Shown: positions 19,071-28,321, counted from the stretch's first letter. The stretch: DNA of 64,000 nt from a cyanobacterium endosymbiont of Rhopalodia gibberula (GCF_003574135.1 NZ_AP018341.1:2393740-2457739); one strand, 5' to 3'. Notes: generated from the sequence alone by a model not told the origin. Translations and numbers: made by a program.

Positions 19071-20606
19071 ATGGCTCAGAATGTAGATAACATTAAGGAT
19101 CACGTTGATCTGTTCCACCAGCCTGAGTATCAAGAACTGTTTGAAAATAAGAAACAGTTTGAAGGAATGCCTTCTCCTGAGAAGGTCCAAGAAATTGCTG
19201 AGTGGACAAAAACCTGGGAATACCGCGAAAAGAACTTTTCCCGTGAAGCCCTAACTATCAACCCCGCTAAAGCTTGCCAACCTCTTGGTGCTTTATTGGC
19301 CGCTGTCGGTTTTGAAGGAACTCTTCCTTTCGTTCATGGTTCTCAAGGATGTGTGGCTTACTTCCGTACCCACTTAACCCGTCACTTCAAAGAACCTGTT
19401 AGTGCTGTTTCTTCTTCCATGACTGAAAACGCTGCTGTTTTCGGTGGATTAAAAAACATGATTGAAGGTTTGCTGAACGCTTATACTCTTTATAAGCCCA
19501 AAATGATTGCTGTCTGTACTACTTGTATGGCAGAAGTAATTGGAGATGACTTGGGTGCATTCGTAGAAACTGCTCGTCAAGATGGTTCTATCCCTGAAGA
19601 TTTTCCAGTGCCTTACGCTCATACTCCCAGTTTTGTGGGCTCCCACATCACCGGTTATGACAGCATGATGAAAGCAATCCTTTCCACCTTGACTGAAGGC
19701 AAGAAAAAAGAGACTACTAACGGAACCATCAACTTTATCCCTGGTTTTGAAACCTATATGGGGAACCTTCGGCAACTCAAAAGCTTGACGGCTGCAATGG
19801 GAGTTAATGCCACTATTTTAGGTGACACCGAAATGTACCTTGATTCTCCCAACTTAGGGGAGTTCAAAATGTACCAAGAAGGAACACCTTTAGATGCCGC
19901 TGCTGACTCTATCAACGCTGAAGCAACCATTACCCTTCAAACCCACACCACTCCTAAGACTCGTGAATATATTCAGAAAGAGTGGAAACAAAAGGTCCTT
20001 AACTATCTTCCTTGGGGTATTAAAGGTACCGATGAGTTCTTGATGGGCTTATCCGAACTGACCGGAAATCCTATCCCTAAAGAACTTGAAATCGCTCGGG
20101 GACGTGCGGTTGACGCAATGACTGATACCCAAGCTTGGGTACACGGTAAGCGCGCTGCGGTTTACGGAGATCCTGACCTAGTAATGGGCTTATTACAGTT
20201 CATGTTAGAAATGGGTATCGAGCCTGTTCATGTTCTGGTTAATAATTCTACCAAAGAATTTGAAATTGAAGCTAAAGCTCTTCTAGAATCTAGTCCTTTC
20301 GGACAACAGGCTACTGTTTGGGGTGGTAAGGACTTATGGCATCTTCGTTCCTTACTATTCACTGAACCTGTTGATTTCTTAATTGGTAATTCCTACGCCA
20401 AGTATCTTGAGCGTGATACCAAGACTCCTTTAATCCGTATCGGATATCCTATCTTTGATCGCCACCATTTACATCGCTATTCCACTATTGGGTATGAAGG
20501 TGCTATCAACCTACTCAACTGGATTGCTAATGGGGTTCTTGAAGCGTTAGATCGTAAGACTGATACTCCTTCTGTGACGGATATTTCTTTCGATCTAGTT
20601 CGTTAA
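19071..20606 (+). CDS. nifK: nitrogenase MoFe protein beta subunit
   Basis: A 511-residue subunit from MAQNVDNIKDHVDLF. I take the ATG at 19071, with AGGAG 13 bases upstream, and not an in-frame TTG at 18981, whose product would carry an atypical 30-residue leader. P-cluster Cys are C69 (PAKACQPLG), C94 (GSQGCVAYF) and C152 (CTTCMAEVIGDD). The last gene of nifHDK; a palindromic terminator follows within 80 bases. Full length and intact. Confidence 0.97.
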   Translation: MAQNVDNIKDHVDLFHQPEYQELFENKKQFEGMPSPEKVQEIAEWTKTWEYREKNFSREALTINPAKACQPLGALLAAVGFEGTLPFVHGSQGCVAYFRTHLTRHFKEPVSAVSSSMTENAAVFGGLKNMIEGLLNAYTLYKPKMIAVCTTCMAEVIGDDLGAFVETARQDGSIPEDFPVPYAHTPSFVGSHITGYDSMMKAILSTLTEGKKKETTNGTINFIPGFETYMGNLRQLKSLTAAMGVNATILGDTEMYLDSPNLGEFKMYQEGTPLDAAADSINAEATITLQTHTTPKTREYIQKEWKQKVLNYLPWGIKGTDEFLMGLSELTGNPIPKELEIARGRAVDAMTDTQAWVHGKRAAVYGDPDLVMGLLQFMLEMGIEPVHVLVNNSTKEFEIEAKALLESSPFGQQATVWGGKDLWHLRSLLFTEPVDFLIGNSYAKYLERDTKTPLIRIGYPIFDRHHLHRYSTIGYEGAINLLNWIANGVLEALDRKTDTPSVTDISFDLVR

Positions 20607-20682
20607 TCACAGGGAAATCTGAAAACAAGGGAGACTTAGGAAGATTTAGGGAGTAATCACTCTCCCTCTCCTCTCCCCTCCC

Positions 20683-20713
20683 TTTTTCAGATCGATATCG
20701 ATCTGAAAAAAAA
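20683..20713 (+). terminator. nifHDK terminator, perfect palindrome
   Basis: TTTTTCAGATCGAT followed directly by its exact complement forms a 28-base palindrome (20683-20710) with A/T runs on both ends. It lies 77 bases after the nifK stop and can act in both directions. Confidence 0.75.
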
Positions 20714-20816
20714 GTTACGGTAACTAGAACCCATTATTTCTCGACTGTTAACAAACCTGGGTTCGGGTCTTTCTGTACTCTAAGACGTTAGATAGAGTTG
20801 ATGAAAGTGCAAACAG

Positions 20817-21017
20817 GCTAAAATTGCTCATACTATGGGTTGGTTGCCTATGCCTGTTCCTTTGAACGGGATATTTTTGTATTTGGACGTACTCAGCTTC
20901 ATATTACTTCTTTAGGACACACTCGAACCTAACTGGAGTTTGTGACGCTATATTACGAGAGCTCTCACCTATCTTTTCAATGTCTGTGGTGAAGATGCAA
21001 GTAAATGTGTTTTTTAA
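20817..21017 (+). pseudogene. dead Mo-dependent nitrogenase-like gene (Mo-nitro_C family) between nifK and nifE
   Basis: Three frames carry successive pieces of one protein. AKIAHTMGWL starts at 20817. CSFERDIFVFGRTQL HITSLGHTRT then a stop ends at 20932. RYITRALTYLFNVCG EDASKCVF then a stop ends at 21017. These align in order with the Mo-dependent nitrogenase C-terminal family as I recall it (NAKVAHFICR, CPFERDIKLFGRT, LRFRALCYLADECGED). Free-living relatives carry such a gene at this position. At least two frameshifts and premature stops mean it is not functional. Confidence 0.75.
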
Positions 21018-21115
21018 TAAAAAGGCAAAAGGCAGTAGCTCGATTTCATTCTTACCCACTCATCCCCTTTTATACTAAGACTAGTCATTGGTAACAAGAA
21101 TAAGCGGCAATTAAC

Positions 21116-22528
21116 ATGAAACTCACGAAAGGCAAAATCTCGGAACTGCTCACCCAACCTGGTTGTGAACATAACCATAGCAAGGAAGGTCAAGGAAAAA
21201 ATAAGTCCTGTACACAACAAGCTAAGCCTGGGGCGGCTCAGGGAGGTTGTGCCTTCGACGGAGCGTCTATCGCTTTAGTTCCTATCACGGATGCGGCTCA
21301 TTTGGTTCACGGTTCTATCGCTTGTTCAGGTAATAGTTGGAATAGTCGTGGCAGCCTCAGCAGTGGACCCATGACCTATAAAATGGGGTTTACCACGGAT
21401 ATATCAGAAAATGATATTATTTTCGGGGGTGAAAAAAAGCTTTATAAGGCGGTTGCTCGATTAGTAAAACGCTACAATCCAGCAGCTGTTTTTGTCTATT
21501 CCACTTGTGTTACTGCTCTAATTGGGGATGATTTGGATGCAGTTTGTAAAGCCGCTACCGCTAAGTATGAAACTCCTGTTATTCCTGTTCATTCCCCTGG
21601 TTTTGTGGGTAGTAAAAATCTAGGGAATCGCCTCGGCGGGGATGCATTGTTGCAGTATGTTGTCGGAACCCGTGAGCCAGAATATACTACTGATTATGAT
21701 ATTAATTTGATTGGGGAATATAACGTTGCCGGAGAAATGTGGGGTGTTTTACCTCTGTTTGAGAAAGTCGGTATTCGAGTATTGGCAAAGATTACAGGTG
21801 ATGCGCGTTATGAAGAAGTATGTTATTCTCATCGCGCCAAACTCAATGTAATGATTTGCTCCAAAGCTTTAATTAACATGGCGACAGCAATGGAGGAACG
21901 TTACGGGATTCCTTACATTGAGGAATCATTTTACGGCATTGCAGACATGAATCGTTGTTTACGCAATATCGCCGCAAAATTGGGTGACCTTGCCTTGCAA
22001 CAACGGGTTGAAGAATTGATTAAAACTGAAACTGAGCAATTAGATAAAGCATTAGTCCCTTATCGTAATCGCCTTAAGGGTAAGCGAATGGTTCTCTACA
22101 CTGGAGGGGTCAAAAGTTGGTCTATTGTCTCTGCAGCACAAGATTTAGGAATGAAAGTAGTGGCAACCAGCACTAAGAAGAGTACAGAAGAAGATAAAGC
22201 AAAAATAAGGAAACTTTTAGGCAAAGACGGCATGATGCTTGAAAAAGGTAATGCAACAGAACTCTTACAGGTTGTAGAACAGACGAAGGCAGATTTATTG
22301 GTAGCAGGGGGTCGCAATCAATATACTGCACTAAAAGCGAGAATCCCCTTCCTAGATATTAACCAAGAACGTCATCACTCCTATGCCGGCTATGTAGGAA
22401 TGATTGAAATGGCTAGAGAATTAGATGAAGCAGTGCATAGTCCTATTTGGCAACAGGTCCGTAAACCGGCTCCCTGGGAAATTTGGCAGCGGGAACACGA
22501 AGGCTTACTGAATCTAGAAGCGGAATAG
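21116..22528 (+). CDS. nifE: FeMo-cofactor scaffold subunit NifE
   Basis: A 470-residue NifD paralogue that with NifN forms the scaffold maturing NifB-co into FeMo-co. Cluster-binding Cys are visible in GGCAFDGASIAL, HGSIACSGNSWNSRG and YSTCVTALIGDD. A Cys-rich N-terminus (LTQPGCEHNHSKEG) is common in cyanobacterial NifE. Intact, normal length. It starts about 100 bases after the dead Mo-nitro_C gene and precedes nifN by 117 bases. Its promoter may lie in the decayed region behind the nifHDK terminator. Confidence 0.95.
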   Translation: MKLTKGKISELLTQPGCEHNHSKEGQGKNKSCTQQAKPGAAQGGCAFDGASIALVPITDAAHLVHGSIACSGNSWNSRGSLSSGPMTYKMGFTTDISENDIIFGGEKKLYKAVARLVKRYNPAAVFVYSTCVTALIGDDLDAVCKAATAKYETPVIPVHSPGFVGSKNLGNRLGGDALLQYVVGTREPEYTTDYDINLIGEYNVAGEMWGVLPLFEKVGIRVLAKITGDARYEEVCYSHRAKLNVMICSKALINMATAMEERYGIPYIEESFYGIADMNRCLRNIAAKLGDLALQQRVEELIKTETEQLDKALVPYRNRLKGKRMVLYTGGVKSWSIVSAAQDLGMKVVATSTKKSTEEDKAKIRKLLGKDGMMLEKGNATELLQVVEQTKADLLVAGGRNQYTALKARIPFLDINQERHHSYAGYVGMIEMARELDEAVHSPIWQQVRKPAPWEIWQREHEGLLNLEAE

Positions 22529-22645
22529 GGAGTGGTGAATAGTATAGTGAAGATCATAAAGTTTTCCAGTTAGTGACTACCAACTATCGGCTCTCAACTA
22601 CTAACCATCAACGCTTAACTATTACATGCTTAATTTGTAACTAAA

Positions 22646-24028
22646 ATGACAACTGTTGTTAATGCAAACAAATCCCTGTCTGTCAACCCCCTCAAAATGA
22701 GTCAACCATTGGGCGCGTCCTTAGCATTTTTGGGGTTGAAGGGAATGATGCCTCTATTTCACGGGGCGCAAGGCTGTACCGCGTTTGCCAAGGTTGTCCT
22801 AGTACGCCATTTCCGTGAAGCTATTCCTCTATCAACCACTGCCATGACGGAGGTAACGACTATCTTAGGAGGTGAGGAGAACGTTGAACAGGCAATTTTG
22901 ACTATTGTCGAGAACAATAACCCTGATATCATTGGGTTGCTCACCACGGGGCTAACAGAGACGCGCGGAGATGATATGAAGCGCATTCTCAAAACCATTC
23001 GGGAACGTCACCCAGAACTGGACAGTTTGCCCATTGTTTATGTTTCTACCCCAGATTATAGCGGCTCTTTACAAGATGGTTTCGCCTCTGCAGTAGAGCA
23101 AATTGTCGCGTTGGACTACAATGCCTTCCCTGGGAAAGCATCTCTCAGTTCGGTTGTCTATCCCCAACCTCAAGTTAATATTTTGCCTGGTTCTTTTATA
23201 TCTCCAGGAGATATGGAAGAACTTAAGGCAATTGTTGAAGCATTTGGTTTGACCCCTTTAGCTATTCCAGATTTATCGAGATCTCTTGATGGACACCTTG
23301 AAGATGGATATCAAACTATCACTGGAGGAGGAACAACGGTTGCTCAATTAAGATCATTGCCTCGTTCAAGTTTTACCCTAGCAGTTGGGGAAAGTATGCG
23401 CGGAGCAGCTAAAATATTAGAGGAACGTTTCGGGACAAAGTATGAGGTGTTCCCTCGTTTAGCTGGTCTAGAAGCGGTTGATAGCTTTTTGTGGCGTTTG
23501 TCTCAAATTGTTACTTCTCGTTGCGATCACCATTTCCCCATTATTCCTAATATTCCTGCGTTATTCCAACGTCAACGCCGTCAACTTCAAGATACTATCC
23601 TAGATACTCATTTTTATTTCGGAGGTAAAAAGATAGCTTTAGCTCTTGAACCAGACCTACTCTATCAAACTGCTTGGTTACTTAATGATATGGGTGCTAA
23701 AGTTTACGCGGCGGTTACTACCACTAGGTCCCCCATTTTGGAAGATTTACCTATCGGTACTGTTACCATTGGCGACTTGGAAGATTTAGAGGATTTGGCA
23801 GCTGGGTCAGATTTAATCATTACCAATTCTCACGGAACTGTTTTAGCAGAACGCTTAAATGCTCCCTTATATCGTATGGGCTATCCAGTCTTTGATCAAT
23901 TAGGTAATGGTCAACGGTGTTTAGTTGGATATCGCGGAACAATGCGGTTTCTGTTCGATGTCGGCAATATTTTGTTAAATGAAGAAGCTAACGCCCCTCA
24001 TTGTCCATCAGTCTTAAGTCATAATTGA
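22646..24028 (+). CDS. nifN: FeMo-cofactor scaffold subunit NifN
   Basis: A 460-residue NifK paralogue, partner of NifE. It begins MTTVVNANKSLSVNPL. Conserved blocks are KMSQPLGASLAFLG, FHGAQGCTAFAKV and TTGLTETRGDD, which match NifN rather than NifK. The third Cys of NifK is replaced by a TTGLTE stretch, normal for NifN. Intact. The spacer before it contains the TAGTGAA/AACTATC-type intergenic repeat. A minus-strand frame within it is a shadow. Confidence 0.94.
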   Translation: MTTVVNANKSLSVNPLKMSQPLGASLAFLGLKGMMPLFHGAQGCTAFAKVVLVRHFREAIPLSTTAMTEVTTILGGEENVEQAILTIVENNNPDIIGLLTTGLTETRGDDMKRILKTIRERHPELDSLPIVYVSTPDYSGSLQDGFASAVEQIVALDYNAFPGKASLSSVVYPQPQVNILPGSFISPGDMEELKAIVEAFGLTPLAIPDLSRSLDGHLEDGYQTITGGGTTVAQLRSLPRSSFTLAVGESMRGAAKILEERFGTKYEVFPRLAGLEAVDSFLWRLSQIVTSRCDHHFPIIPNIPALFQRQRRQLQDTILDTHFYFGGKKIALALEPDLLYQTAWLLNDMGAKVYAAVTTTRSPILEDLPIGTVTIGDLEDLEDLAAGSDLIITNSHGTVLAERLNAPLYRMGYPVFDQLGNGQRCLVGYRGTMRFLFDVGNILLNEEANAPHCPSVLSHN

Positions 24029-24094
24029 GCTCTTTGCTTAATGGCTTTTCGAAATTTTCCACTAATTTATTTCAGTTTTAAGAGGAAAACTACC

Positions 24095-24520
24095 ATGAAA
24101 GTTGCATTTACTACCAGTGATAGGGTTCACATTAATGCCCATTTTGGTTGGGCGAAGGAAATTGACGTTTATGACGTTACACCTGAAGGGTTCAGTTTTG
24201 ACAAAACTCTAGAATTTTCAGGAGATTTAAAAGAAGATGGTAACGAAGACAAAATAAACCCAAAACTTGAAGCCCTCAAAGGGTGTACTATTATCTATGT
24301 TGCTGCTATTGGTGGTAGTGCAGCGGCTCGATTGATTCGCAGCAATGTTACCCCAGTTAAAGCTAGGAGTGAATCGGAAACTATTGAGGAACTGCTAACA
24401 GAATTGGTAAAAACCTTGAAGGGAAATCCTCCCCCCTGGTTACGCAAAGTTCTTCAACAAGAGTCTAAACCTTTGAACTTTGAAGATGAGGACGAAGAGG
24501 GGATTTTAGTTAATGGTTGA
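24095..24520 (+). CDS. nifX: NifX, cofactor carrier
   Basis: A 141-residue protein from MKVAFTTSDRVHINA. The ATG at 24095 has AGAGGA upstream and fits the family; the longer frame from 24041 lacks a ribosome site. The fold is the NifX/NifB-C domain (HFGWAKEIDVYDV, CTIIYVAAIGGSAAARL). It binds NifB-co and the VK-cluster during transfer to NifEN. The tail PLNFEDEDEEGIL is acidic, as in cyanobacterial NifX. It follows nifN and precedes the NifX-associated gene. Confidence 0.93.
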   Translation: MKVAFTTSDRVHINAHFGWAKEIDVYDVTPEGFSFDKTLEFSGDLKEDGNEDKINPKLEALKGCTIIYVAAIGGSAAARLIRSNVTPVKARSESETIEELLTELVKTLKGNPPPWLRKVLQQESKPLNFEDEDEEGILVNG

Positions 24521-24595
24521 TAGTATATAGTGGATAGTTTTGAGTTCATTATTAACTATCAATTGTCAATCGTTAATTAACATCAGAGAGCTGCT

Positions 24596-25069
24596 ATGAC
24601 GACTACAACTAATTCAGAACAGTCAACACTTTTAGTTTCGAATAGTCCCTTTTTACAAGAAGTGGCTCGACAAATTCGGGCCTACGATCACTATGGGGTC
24701 TATAAAAGTTGGACTAATGAATTAGTCCTCGGACCTTATGTAATTAGTAAAAAACAAAAACGGGAAATTTCTCTAGAGGGAGATATCGACCCAGCTACTA
24801 AATTAAGAATTCTTTGTTTCTATCGTGCTGTTGCTAGTCTAATTGAGAAAGAAACGGCTCAGTTATGTCAGGTAGTAGTCGATCTAAATAATGAAGGATT
24901 TGGTTGGGCCTTGGTCTGGAGCGGTCGCTTGATGACAGTTTGCCGGACTTTAAGAGATGCTCATCGCTTTGGTTTTGACTCCTTAGAAAAGTTAGCAGTT
25001 CAAGGAGAAAAAATTACTCAATCAGGAATCGAAGTTGTGCAGCGTTTTCCTGAAGCTGCAAGATTTTAA
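24596..25069 (+). CDS. NifX-associated nitrogen fixation protein (DUF269)
   Basis: A 157-residue protein with SPFLQEVARQIRAYD HYGVY, LVLGPYVISKKQKRE ISLEGD and the RLMTVCRTLRDAHRFG FDS block. These are hallmarks of the DUF269 family that follows nifX in many diazotrophs. Its exact role is not settled, although it is a consistent part of Mo-nitrogenase clusters. Intact. The spacer before it carries a copy of the ATAGTGGATAGT/AACTATCAA repeat. Confidence 0.9.
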   Translation: MTTTTNSEQSTLLVSNSPFLQEVARQIRAYDHYGVYKSWTNELVLGPYVISKKQKREISLEGDIDPATKLRILCFYRAVASLIEKETAQLCQVVVDLNNEGFGWALVWSGRLMTVCRTLRDAHRFGFDSLEKLAVQGEKITQSGIEVVQRFPEAARF

Positions 25070-25208
25070 TGGCTAAAATCTATCAAGATTTGTTCTCTTA
25101 AGTCGAGAGTTTTTGACGAATCTTTGTCAGAAATAGCTGTTTTAATTTTCCTAAACAATAATTAAGTGAAAATTGTTCATTGCTAACGGTTTGTTAAGGA
25201 AGAGTTGA

Positions 25209-25445
25209 GTGAAAATGGGAGAAGTAACAACTGCTAAACCAACACCAGAAAATATAGAAGCTCTCAAAAAATCCATCAAACGACTCAATTCCAAAGCGGG
25301 TCAACAGAAAATGGATTTGCATGATCTAGCGGAAGGTTTACCGACAAATTACAAAACCTTACTAGAGATGGCTCAGAAAACTTACGACATTTATTTTGAA
25401 CTAGATCAACTGAAAAAACAACTCAAAATCTGGGAGGAACTCTAA
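25209..25445 (+). CDS. CCE_0567-type small metalloprotein (DUF683)
   Basis: A 78-residue helical protein. Internal blocks ALKKSIKRLNSKAG and KMDLHDLAEGLP TNY match the family represented by the Cyanothece protein CCE_0567, a two-helix metal-binding protein from the nif cluster. The GTG at 25209 has AGGA 8 bases upstream; an in-frame ATG lies at 25215, and either could be the true start. It is separated from nifW by one base, so the two are coupled. Role unknown beyond the nif association. Confidence 0.88.
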   Translation: MKMGEVTTAKPTPENIEALKKSIKRLNSKAGQQKMDLHDLAEGLPTNYKTLLEMAQKTYDIYFELDQLKKQLKIWEEL

Positions 25446-25446
25446 A

Positions 25447-25782
25447 ATGGCTGGTACAAAAAAGACCTACGAACAGTTTTCCAAATTAATTAATGCAGAA
25501 GATTTTTTAGAGTTTTTTGACATTAAATATGACCCCGGTTTTGTTAATGTTAATCGTCTTCATATTTTGAAGCAGTTTTCCATTCTTATTGCCGCCGTTG
25601 ATAAGGCATTTCCTGATATCAGCGAGTCAGAAAAAATAGCTAAGTATGGTGAAGCTTTTCAAGAAGCTTATGAGTTGTTCAAAACTTCTAGTCCTTTGGA
25701 AACTAAGCTATTTAAGGTCTTCAAAGATGCCCCTAAAAACGTAGTCTTACTTGACGATTTAGCTAAAGAAACTGAGGATTAA
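25447..25782 (+). CDS. nifW: nitrogenase-stabilizing protein NifW
   Basis: A 111-residue protein: KKTYEQFSKLINAED FLEFFDIKYDP, then VNVNRLHILKQFS, matching NifW. NifW interacts with the MoFe protein and is thought to protect it from oxygen damage or help its maturation. It starts 1 base after the CCE_0567-type gene and is followed within 8 bases by hesA, so these form one unit. Intact and of normal length. Confidence 0.93.
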   Translation: MAGTKKTYEQFSKLINAEDFLEFFDIKYDPGFVNVNRLHILKQFSILIAAVDKAFPDISESEKIAKYGEAFQEAYELFKTSSPLETKLFKVFKDAPKNVVLLDDLAKETED

Positions 25783-25790
25783 GAGTCATT

Positions 25791-26534
25791 ATGGAGTTAA
25801 CCCCCATCGAATTAGAACGCTATTCTCGTCAAATGCAATTAGACGGCTTTGGTGAGGAAGGACAGAAGAAACTGAAATCCACTACTGCCATTGTTACAGG
25901 GGTAGGTGGGCTTGGCGGAACTGTCGCTCTTTACTTAGCTGTCGCCGGAATAGGCAAGTTAATTCTAGTTCGAGGGGGCGATCTTCGTCGGGACGACCTA
26001 AACCGTCAGATTTTGATGACCGACGATTGGGTGGGAAAACCGAGGGTATTCAAAGCTAAAAAAACTCTTTTAGAAATCAATCCTGATGTGGAAATTGAGG
26101 CTATCCCTGAATTTGTGACCTCAGAGAATGTCCATAACCTGATGCAACAAGCCGACATTGCCCTCGACTGTGCCTTTGACTTCAAAGAACGTGAAGCCCT
26201 GAATGCCGCTTGTGTGCGACAGAAAATTCCGATGGTGGAAGCGGCTATGAGTGAGATGGAAGCCTACTTAACCACGGTTGTTCCTGGGGAAACCCCCTGT
26301 TTGTCCTGTATTTTCCCTGAGAAACCAACCTGGGACCGTTGGGGGTTTGGGGTATTAGGGGCTGTTTCAGGAACCCTAGCTTGTTTAGCTGCCTTAGAAG
26401 CTGTGAAACTAATTACGGGACTAGGAGAGCCATTGACCGGACAATTATTGACAATGGATTTGGCGAGCACTACTTTTGCTAAACGTCGTCCTTATCATGA
26501 TCCTGACTGTCCGGTTTGTGGTAATTTCACCTGA
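25791..26534 (+). CDS. hesA: HesA, ThiF/MoeB-type adenylyltransferase
   Basis: A 247-residue E1-like enzyme. The nucleotide-binding loop is GVGGLGGTVALYLAV (about residues 37-51), followed by DDLNRQILMTDDWVG KP. Zinc-binding Cys pairs are CLSCIFPEKPTWDR and DPDCPVCGNF. It presumably adenylates a carrier protein or activates Mo/S chemistry for the cofactor; the role in nitrogen fixation is inferred from its constant nif linkage. Intact. It precedes hesB by 126 bases. Confidence 0.9.
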   Translation: MELTPIELERYSRQMQLDGFGEEGQKKLKSTTAIVTGVGGLGGTVALYLAVAGIGKLILVRGGDLRRDDLNRQILMTDDWVGKPRVFKAKKTLLEINPDVEIEAIPEFVTSENVHNLMQQADIALDCAFDFKEREALNAACVRQKIPMVEAAMSEMEAYLTTVVPGETPCLSCIFPEKPTWDRWGFGVLGAVSGTLACLAALEAVKLITGLGEPLTGQLLTMDLASTTFAKRRPYHDPDCPVCGNFT

Positions 26535-26660
26535 AAAACTTGACTGAGACAATAGCCCAGAACACACGGAGAGTGCTCATCTAAGTAGTGAGTAGTAAAT
26601 AGTGAGCAGAGAATACAACTTTACAGTCGGTAACTATCAACTGAAACTTGGAGACAAATT

Positions 26661-27020
26661 ATGACAGTTAGTTTAACTGAAAAAGCAGCCTTTAGACTTC
26701 GTACCTTCTTAGAGGGGAAAGGAGCTAAGGTAACTGGGATTCGTGTTGGGATCAAAGATGGCGGCTGTAATGGCTATGAATATACCCTCAATCTAGTAAA
26801 ACAGCCAGACGACCAGGATATTTTTTTTGAACAGGAAAATGTTCCTATTTATGTTGATTCCCAGAGTTTCCCTCTTCTTAAGGGAGTGGTAATTGATTTC
26901 GTAGACAGTTTAGCCCAAAGCGGATTTACTTTTACCAATCCTAACGCTGAAGACACCTGTGGGTGTGGCAAATCTTTTTCATCAAGAGATTGTGGTGGTA
27001 AAGCCACCCCTTGTAGCTAA
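26661..27020 (+). CDS. hesB: HesB/IscA-family Fe-S protein of the nif cluster
   Basis: A 119-residue A-type carrier. The ligand Cys are in KDGGCNGYEYTL (about residue 34) and CGCGKSFSS (about 102 and 104). It carries Fe-S clusters or iron to nitrogenase proteins. A short extension after the usual CGC end (RDCGGKATPCS) adds two Cys. GGAGA lies 7 bases upstream. It lies between hesA and fdxH, the usual order. The leading spacer holds another copy of the intergenic repeat. Confidence 0.92.
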   Translation: MTVSLTEKAAFRLRTFLEGKGAKVTGIRVGIKDGGCNGYEYTLNLVKQPDDQDIFFEQENVPIYVDSQSFPLLKGVVIDFVDSLAQSGFTFTNPNAEDTCGCGKSFSSRDCGGKATPCS

Positions 27021-27062
27021 TTCAAATTTCCAATTACTGTTCTTAAATGGAGGAGAACACAC

Positions 27063-27404
27063 ATGACTACTACTTACAAAGTTCGTCTCATGAAAGTTGC
27101 CAAAAGAAAAAATAAAGAGACGGGCAAAAAAGAAGAATTTGCAGAAATGGACGTAACTTTGGAAGTACCAGAGGATCAATATATTCTGGATTTTGCTGAA
27201 GAAAACGACATCGAGTTACCTTCTTCGTGCCGCTCAGGAGGTTGTTCTAGCTGTGTTGGCAGAATGGTAGAGGGAGAAATTGATCAAGAAGATCAAAGCT
27301 TTTTGGATGATGAACAAGTGGAGAACGGATGGGTGCTTCTTTGTGTAGCTTATCCTCGCTCTGATTGTACGATTAAAACTCATCAGGAACCTTACTTAGG
27401 GTAA
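27063..27404 (+). CDS. fdxH: nif-linked plant-type [2Fe-2S] ferredoxin FdxH
   Basis: A 113-residue ferredoxin, the likely direct electron donor to NifH. The cluster motif is [13 protein letters not shown] with the fourth Cys in [12 protein letters not shown]. The ending [11 protein letters not shown] is typical of FdxH. An N-terminal basic insert ([14 protein letters not shown]) makes it longer than the 99-residue heterocyst form. It has a strong GGAGGAG ribosome site. With fdxN broken, this and FdxB are the only intact nif ferredoxins here. Confidence 0.93.
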   Translation: MTTTYKVRLMKVAKRKNKETGKKEEFAEMDVTLEVPEDQYILDFAEENDIELPSSCRSGGCSSCVGRMVEGEIDQEDQSFLDDEQVENGWVLLCVAYPRSDCTIKTHQEPYLG

Positions 27405-27514
27405 GTCATAATCTTTTCTAGTTTTATACTCATCATCTGCTATTGAAGTCGTAGTTTGTTCTTGTAATTCTGCGACTTTTTCCCCCTCTTATCCTTTTTT
27501 AGGAGTTATGTATT

Positions 27515-27634
27515 ATGGACACGATGCGCGAATTTTTGCTGAGGTTCGGCTATGCTCAAATGGAAAACATTTGTCTTCAAAACAATATTTTGGATGATGG
27601 GAGAGATTTTGCTCAATTTGTTGGGTCTGGATAA
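27515..27634 (+). CDS. small open frame after fdxH (possibly the 5' part of a broken gene)
   Basis: A 39-codon frame MDTMREFLLRFGYAQ then MENICLQNNILDDGR and DFAQFVGSG-stop, with AGGAG 9 bases before the ATG. The composition is protein-like and the ribosome site is better than for the overlapping frame at 27552. It may be a genuine small protein, or the start of a longer gene whose remainder lies in the +1 frame from about 27620. I do not recognise it. Confidence 0.4.
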   Translation: MDTMREFLLRFGYAQMENICLQNNILDDGRDFAQFVGSG

Positions 27635-27929
27635 TGTAGCCGATTATAGTGAGTTTCTTTTCGGGCAAGAACTAGAATTATCTCGCAAAAATCACAAAAC
27701 TGTTAAACTTTCTTGCCTTAAACCTAAATTTTGTCCAAAAATAAGCGAATACTGTCCTATTAATGAGGTGGCTTTCCAATTTTCTGAGTATCCCCTAAAG
27801 GATTGTATCAGTCATAAGAGTGTATTTTTTAATAAATGCACTAAAATCAAAAACCATTGCATTAAAGCTTCTCTATTTTCCGACCTATCTCATAGTTTAA
27901 AGTGGAGGGATTGCAGCAGTGATTCGTGA
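27552..27929 (+). CDS. unknown Cys-containing protein in the nif island
   Basis: A 125-codon frame. From about residue 25 it reads DNVADYSEFLFGQEL then KTVKLSCLKPKFCPK ISEYCP, with ten or so Cys scattered to the end. Its first 25 residues overlap the better-looking 27515 frame, so the true protein may begin there with a frameshift near 27620. GAGG lies 7 bases before this ATG, so an independent start is possible. The last 11 bases overlap the next gene. No family recognised; it could be a decaying gene. Confidence 0.35.
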   Translation: MLKWKTFVFKTIFWMMGEILLNLLGLDNVADYSEFLFGQELELSRKNHKTVKLSCLKPKFCPKISEYCPINEVAFQFSEYPLKDCISHKSVFFNKCTKIKNHCIKASLFSDLSHSLKWRDCSSDS

Positions 27930-28257
27930 GAAATTACTTGAAGAATATGTTTGTCTTGTTAATAAGTATTATCCCCATATTTCCTACTTATTGAGTGGTT
28001 GTTATCTAACTGTTGTTGATAGTTGGGCGGAAAGACAAGAGAAATTTTATCATTATCTTGCCATCTATTATTCTGCAAGAACAGGAAAGAATATTCTTTC
28101 ATATCGAAAGGAGTTGAAAGAACTTGCTGAAAATTTAGGATTGGTTGAAGTTGTTTGTCTAAATGCAACAAGAATTGTGAGGGACCCCATGTCTAATCTT
28201 AAAAAGAAGAACCCTAGACTCTGGTTAGAATTGTATTGGATTGCTACTAATTATTGA
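27919..28257 (+). CDS. unknown conserved-looking protein in the nif island
   Basis: A 112-residue frame beginning at a GTG: MIREKLLEEYVCLVN then PHISYLLSGCYLTVV DSWAE and ending LWLELYWIATNY. The composition is balanced, without the AT-driven bias of the deserts, and it overlaps the upstream frame by 11 bases, suggesting translational coupling. GTGGAGG lies upstream. I do not recognise the family. Position between fdxH and the feo genes suggests a nif or iron role, by inference only. Confidence 0.5.
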   Translation: MIREKLLEEYVCLVNKYYPHISYLLSGCYLTVVDSWAERQEKFYHYLAIYYSARTGKNILSYRKELKELAENLGLVEVVCLNATRIVRDPMSNLKKKNPRLWLELYWIATNY

Positions 28258-28321
28258 GCCTCAGAATAGACTAGACTAAATCACTCTATATAGCATTATA
28301 GTATTAAGGTGAATTGGAATT

